This document shows positions 61,901 to 64,000 of a DNA stretch of 64,000 nt, in pieces. Origin of the DNA: Prevotella sp. Lineage in GTDB: Bacteria; Bacteroidota; Bacteroidia; Bacteroidales; Bacteroidaceae. Location: NCBI GenBank assembly GCA_015060535.1, contig SUYH01000009.1, positions 1-64,000 on the forward strand, read 5' to 3'. Positions within the stretch are counted from its first letter, which is position 1, and each line of letters begins with the position of its first letter. A program made the position numbers and the translations under genes. The notes beneath the pieces are model-generated. The model was not told where the DNA came from, did no database searches, and saw nothing but the letters and a program-made list of their open reading frames with translations.

Positions 61901-63140
61901 AGATTTCGTGTCCATGAATATAGGGGTTAAAATCTCCATGGTGCTGGGCATCGCCATGTCCTAAGCCTGTGGTCGACAGTCCCTTTCCGTTGTCGTCGAT
62001 GACCATCGAGCCGAAGCAGATTTCGTCTCTTCCGTCCCAATCGACATCGGCTACGGCAAAGTTATGATAGCCCTGACCATACCAAGGGCTGCCCGGTGTG
62101 TTACAATTCCAGCGCCAGCGCTCCGTCAGTTCGTGGGTGGTGGGATTTACATCGTAGGCAATCATCTTGTGGCGGGTATAGATACCACGAGCCAGGAAGA
62201 TGCTGGGCTTGCGTCCGTCCAGATAAGGAGCACCGAAGAAGTGCTTCGTCGAACGGTGACCGTAGCCGTCACCCCAGGCTGCTTCCAAGTTGCTTTCGCC
62301 ATTTTCCAGGCGTTTCAGTGGATATTCCATCACCTGATAGGGCTTACCCGTCTCACCATTCATATAGATAAGGTATTCGTTACCCTCATGTACGAACCAC
62401 TGGTTGGTGTTGGTTTCTCCCAAATAGTTCTTGGAGGCATCGCCAATGACCTGTGTCGTACCATCGGCCATGTGGATGACAGTACCATCAGAAGCACGCA
62501 TCACCGCTTCTGCCTTGCCGTCACCATCCCAGTCGTAGGCCACGATGTTCTGTTCGTTGTTCTGGAAATCGGCCATGTTCGGGCCGAGGTCTACCCACCA
62601 AAGCTTCTTACCGTTCATCTTAAACACTTCAATGATGAAGTATTCGCCATTGTAACCCGCCTTCTGGTAGCTGGTTCCTGCCCAGCTCTGGTTGTCGAAC
62701 TTCATCAGAATTTCCAGTTCGCCATCGCCATCAACATCAGCCATACAGGCATCGTTGGGTATGTAGGTTGAGGTCAGCGAGCCGTGGTCAGGTGTAATCT
62801 CCAAATAACTCTGGCCCCAAACGGTGGCTTCCTGACTGGCAGCCTGCTCGGTGCCACGCACTACAGCTTTCACCGTATATTTGCTGCTCTCTGTTCCTGC
62901 TGCATCTACGTAGTTCGAAACGTTCAGTGGCTCGCTGTTCACCTTCGTACCGTCGCGGTAGAGGTTATACTTCACATCGTAGTATTCCTCGCCCATGATA
63001 CGCCACGAGCAGTACACTCCACTGGTGGTCTTGACGGCCACTAGTCCACGGTCCAGCTGGTCGGTCTGACGTTGAGCATAGGTTGTTGTCAGCGCTGCTA
63101 TCGTGAGCATAGCAGTGAATAGGGTTCTCTTCATAAACAT
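58968..63140 (-). CDS. PL11 rhamnogalacturonan lyase with autotransporter-type repeats
   Basis: The protein has 1390 residues, about twice the size of a normal PL11. Residues about 1-22 are a signal peptide (TTTYAQ), and 23-620 form a complete PL11 lyase (RQTDQLDRGLVAVKTTSGVY; DVDWDGRDEICFGS). Beyond this comes a long beta-rich region with several copies resembling the autotransporter-associated beta-strand repeat: VKQGDGILKLPEN (about 700), LTKKGEASVTINN (about 985), LTKTGTGTLILNG (about 1085). The end (YYTLSGVPVENPTKKGIYI, NGKK) is a sorting-like tail similar to that of the next gene. The beta region could display the lyase at the cell surface or bind substrate; that is inference. Confidence 0.88.
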   Translation of the reverse strand: MFMKRTLFTAMLTIAALTTTYAQRQTDQLDRGLVAVKTTSGVYCSWRIMGEEYYDVKYNLYRDGTKVNSEPLNVSNYVDAAGTESSKYTVKAVVRGTEQAASQEATVWGQSYLEITPDHGSLTSTYIPNDACMADVDGDGELEILMKFDNQSWAGTSYQKAGYNGEYFIIEVFKMNGKKLWWVDLGPNMADFQNNEQNIVAYDWDGDGKAEAVMRASDGTVIHMADGTTQVIGDASKNYLGETNTNQWFVHEGNEYLIYMNGETGKPYQVMEYPLKRLENGESNLEAAWGDGYGHRSTKHFFGAPYLDGRKPSIFLARGIYTRHKMIAYDVNPTTHELTERWRWNCNTPGSPWYGQGYHNFAVADVDWDGRDEICFGSMVIDDNGKGLSTTGLGHGDAQHHGDFNPYIHGHEIYACNEDAPNNNFRDATTSKIYYRSTSGNDDGRSMCGNFTNDYPGAIGLSSRDEPISCVVNDHITGLTKASANVTQNMRIYWDGDLLEESFDYSNGKNSAGAIYKYGQSGALEVLTGSMTNNDTKGTPCYQGDILGDWREEVMMRTKDNKIRIYTTTIPTEWRIPTLWHDHQYRQAMVWQMCGYNQPPHVSYFLGELEGITQAPPALTMTGRTEVKGGDMIDNSLRDKQVLMAEAADITVNIPQSSVDPYIFFDNAPSWVEGHDDNNNITTRYFTHTLTGGGFNGNMRLVKQGDGILKLPENIAHEYWGDTEIWAGTLVASQGGMPHSAVWINRFGRLESYPESNTRFKSVVASYGSVLSPGGSNTNSSGFAMEKLTLGFGAIVELDVSSDHSGLVYQSPDMIGTETLIIEKKDWQYGPAYSTPVLRIIPHFAEGESNLAPGKYLIMQSSKIEGNISDFVIEGLEGMKCKLESEVKSDVITNIYLVVSSLRSPENTTWDGGTDGIWDFAVTENFKSSSGEKEIFVTGDNVTFNDNASNTTIIVTDELTPGSITFDNSSKDYTVEGTGNIVGNAMLTKKGEASVTINNVNKLTGGIYLQAGKLNVSTLSNSDGVEYGALGGVDNPIVFSGGTLGINGTTVSSQNINIDSNGTIETTGAARLTHNGSIDGSKKQLTKTGTGTLILNGTAKYGTLTIEQGNVQVGEISDVHQYPDTVVLNGGTLKDPDNIYSYSRNKVNIVVPEGKTATWTLDARCDYTGKLFGKGTLTVNVTSVRSNMQGDWSQFEGTLNFKNTKTGSYDPVIQWNNSKGMGKATVTGTFDNSGKNVVIGTVLGDATLTGSGTYTATNLSLKVTRGRGNNTNTKISVAGTLSVTGTINVTWAGTQPKLGETVTLWTVGRLNASSSVTLNLPTLPSGLYWDTSDLLKAEGILRVTDQPTGIKAMNADTKNDGKYYTLSGVPVENPTKKGIYIHNGKKIVIK

Positions 63141-63153
63141 ATCTTGGTCTTAA

Positions 63154-63705
63154 TTATTTTTGTTTCTGAGCTGAGTCTACGAAATAGTTAATCTTGTTAG
63201 TGCTGACATCGTACGATTTGCCATCACAAGTCAGTTCTTTAACATTCATGTTGAGGAATAGCGTACTGGTGTCCATTTTATAGAGGGTTTCCAGATACAT
63301 CAGGGCAAACACTTTATAGGGTTTCCCGTCTACCGTTACGTCCACCGCCAGGTCAGTTTCCTCCATCAGGAAATAAATATAGCCACTGGCTACCGACATC
63401 TGTATGATAGGGGCTGATAGGGAGATATTCTGCGCCGATGACAATGCCTGGTTCAGCTGTGCTTCGTCGGTAAACACGCGTTCCAAGATGGGTTTCATGG
63501 GCAAGGGTTTTACCGTGAGATTCTCGCTAATTGTGATATTGATCTTCTGTGGAATATTGTCTACCAGAATATTACCCACGTAAGTCCCCTTGGTGTTGTT
63601 GTATATTTCCTGGCCCGAATTTTCATTCACTTCAATACTGGAACTGTCGCATGCTGCCAGACAACATGCGAGTAAGGCGGAAAGCGCAAATTTCAAAAGT
63701 TTCAT
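63154..63705 (-). CDS. Small lipoprotein, DUF4840-like
   Basis: The 183-residue protein has a lipoprotein signal: a hydrophobic stretch then LAACDS, with Cys19 or so as the lipidation site. The mature part looks beta-rich without a recognised catalytic motif, and resembles Bacteroidota lipoproteins of the DUF4840 kind, but this assignment is from memory of the family and is uncertain. ATG 63705 is chosen over an upstream TTG. It is the first gene of the minus-strand unit, 13 nt before the PL11 with repeats, so it may assist surface display or glycan capture. Confidence 0.75.
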   Translation of the reverse strand: MKLLKFALSALLACCLAACDSSSIEVNENSGQEIYNNTKGTYVGNILVDNIPQKINITISENLTVKPLPMKPILERVFTDEAQLNQALSSAQNISLSAPIIQMSVASGYIYFLMEETDLAVDVTVDGKPYKVFALMYLETLYKMDTSTLFLNMNVKELTCDGKSYDVSTNKINYFVDSAQKQK

Positions 63706-63738
63706 AAGTAACTTGTTTTTGTAATGTCTTATTCCGTG

Positions 63739-63769
63739 CAAAGTTACGCATTTTTAATGAATAGGCAAA
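63739..63769 (-). promoter_or_regulatory. Promoter of the lipoprotein-PL11-PL11 unit
   Basis: On the minus strand TTTG (63766-63769), 19 nt, TAACTTTG (63739-63746): a perfect Bacteroidota promoter. Leader to ATG 63705 about 30 nt. Confidence 0.87.
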
Positions 63770-63819
63770 AGGTTTCCATGGTTTTTTAAATCTTGATAAC
63801 CAAAACAATTGAAAGTAAA

Positions 63820-63907
63820 TTCAGTGAAATTACGTTGTAAATACACTGAATTTGCATTGTAATTACACTGAATTTACATTGTAATTACAGTGAATTTATT
63901 TTGTTTT
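63820..63907. repeat. 22-bp direct repeat array before the HU-like gene
   Basis: Four units of 22 bp start at 63820, 63842, 63864 and 63886. The middle two differ by one base; the outer ones are degenerate. Junctions contain the perfect palindrome TGTAATTACA at 63858-63867 and 63880-63889 and a near copy at 63836. The array lies between two divergent promoters. Confidence 0.93.
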
Positions 63908-63910
63908 TTC

Positions 63911-63941
63911 TTGGCTGATTGAATCTTTTTGCCTACCTTTG
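63911..63941 (+). promoter_or_regulatory. Promoter of the HU-like gene
   Basis: TTG (63911-63913), 20 nt, TACCTTTG (63934-63941). The ATG at 63959 leaves a very short leader of about 12 nt. Confidence 0.7.
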
Positions 63942-63958
63942 TGCTCAAAACGAGCAAT

Positions 63959-64000
63959 ATGGCTATACAGTACAGACTATTACAAAACAAAATCAAGGGC
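63959..64000 (+). CDS. HU-like DNA-binding protein (start only)
   Basis: Only 14 codons are in the window: MAIQYRLLQNKIKG. This is the typical beginning of the Bacteroidota-specific HU-family/HU-like DNA-binding proteins, in which MAI.YRL..N opens the domain. The rest lies beyond 64,000, so the identification depends on this short stretch, on the good promoter upstream and on the absence of a stop. The 22-bp repeat array ends about 50 nt before the start codon and may be its operator region. Confidence 0.6.
   Translation, partial: MAIQYRLLQNKIKG

Noticed and set aside
63820..63907. 22-bp repeats as a CRISPR array
   Set aside because: The units are contiguous with no spacers, only four copies, and no cas genes are present.

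Overview
The window is chromosomal DNA of a Bacteroidota bacterium, most likely a Prevotella-like member of the Bacteroidales. The evidence is the Bacteroidota promoter consensus TTTG-N19/20-TAnnTTTG found many times, 'AQ'-type signal-peptide ends, a C-terminal sorting-like tail on two lyases, a Bacteroidota-type HU-like protein, and the dominance of pectin-degrading enzymes. Species cannot be fixed from the sequence alone.

Positions 1-12,935 hold the conserved information-processing block: tRNA-Gly (cut by the window edge), tRNA-Thr, tuf, tRNA-Trp, secE, nusG, rplK, rplA, rplJ, rplL, rpoB, rpoC. It has a leader with two hairpins before rplK, an attenuator-like hairpin between rplL and rpoB, and a strong terminator after rpoC. 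Next comes an operon-like run (12,948-21,341): miaB, an MsbA-type ABC exporter, two membrane-anchored LtaS-like sulfatase-fold enzymes and a secreted PL1 pectate lyase. Housekeeping genes follow (21,352-27,414): mnmA, an aldose-1-epimerase-like gene, rsgA, frr, an O-acetylhomoserine sulfhydrylase and cysK. Then there are two overlapping PAS-domain sensor kinases (27,503-31,626); the first has lost its phospho-acceptor histidine and other catalytic motifs.

From 31,679 to 63,141 lies a large rhamnogalacturonan/pectin locus in four transcription units: a minus-strand unit (GH2, GH105, a four-helix-bundle gene, GH106, nhaD); uxuA; a lone PL11 lyase; and a six-gene plus-strand operon (GH2-GH115 fusion, GH43-CE12 fusion, rhaM, GH35, GH2, GH28), followed by a converging minus-strand unit (lipoprotein, PL11 with autotransporter-type repeats, PL11). 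Together they could cut the RG-I backbone (three PL11, GH28, GH105, GH106), remove acetyl groups and side chains (CE12, GH2, GH35, GH43, GH115) and channel rhamnose and uronate (rhaM, uxuA). No SusC/SusD pair, local regulator or sugar transporter is present. The window ends in the start of an HU-like gene behind a 22-bp repeat array.

The least expected signal is a dispersed family of short tandem arrays with a 7-nt period, differing in sequence but sharing the period. They occur in spacers (rpoB-rpoC, nhaD 3' end) and inside reading frames (mnmA, rsgA, GH2, GH35). Four A/T-rich arrays are capped by a small palindrome plus CGCAAG whose stem varies by compensating changes. Three of these four encode the signal peptides of secreted glycosidases. 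Two of the four stand inverted around a low-GC four-helix-bundle gene, resembling a small mobile or intervening-sequence-like element.
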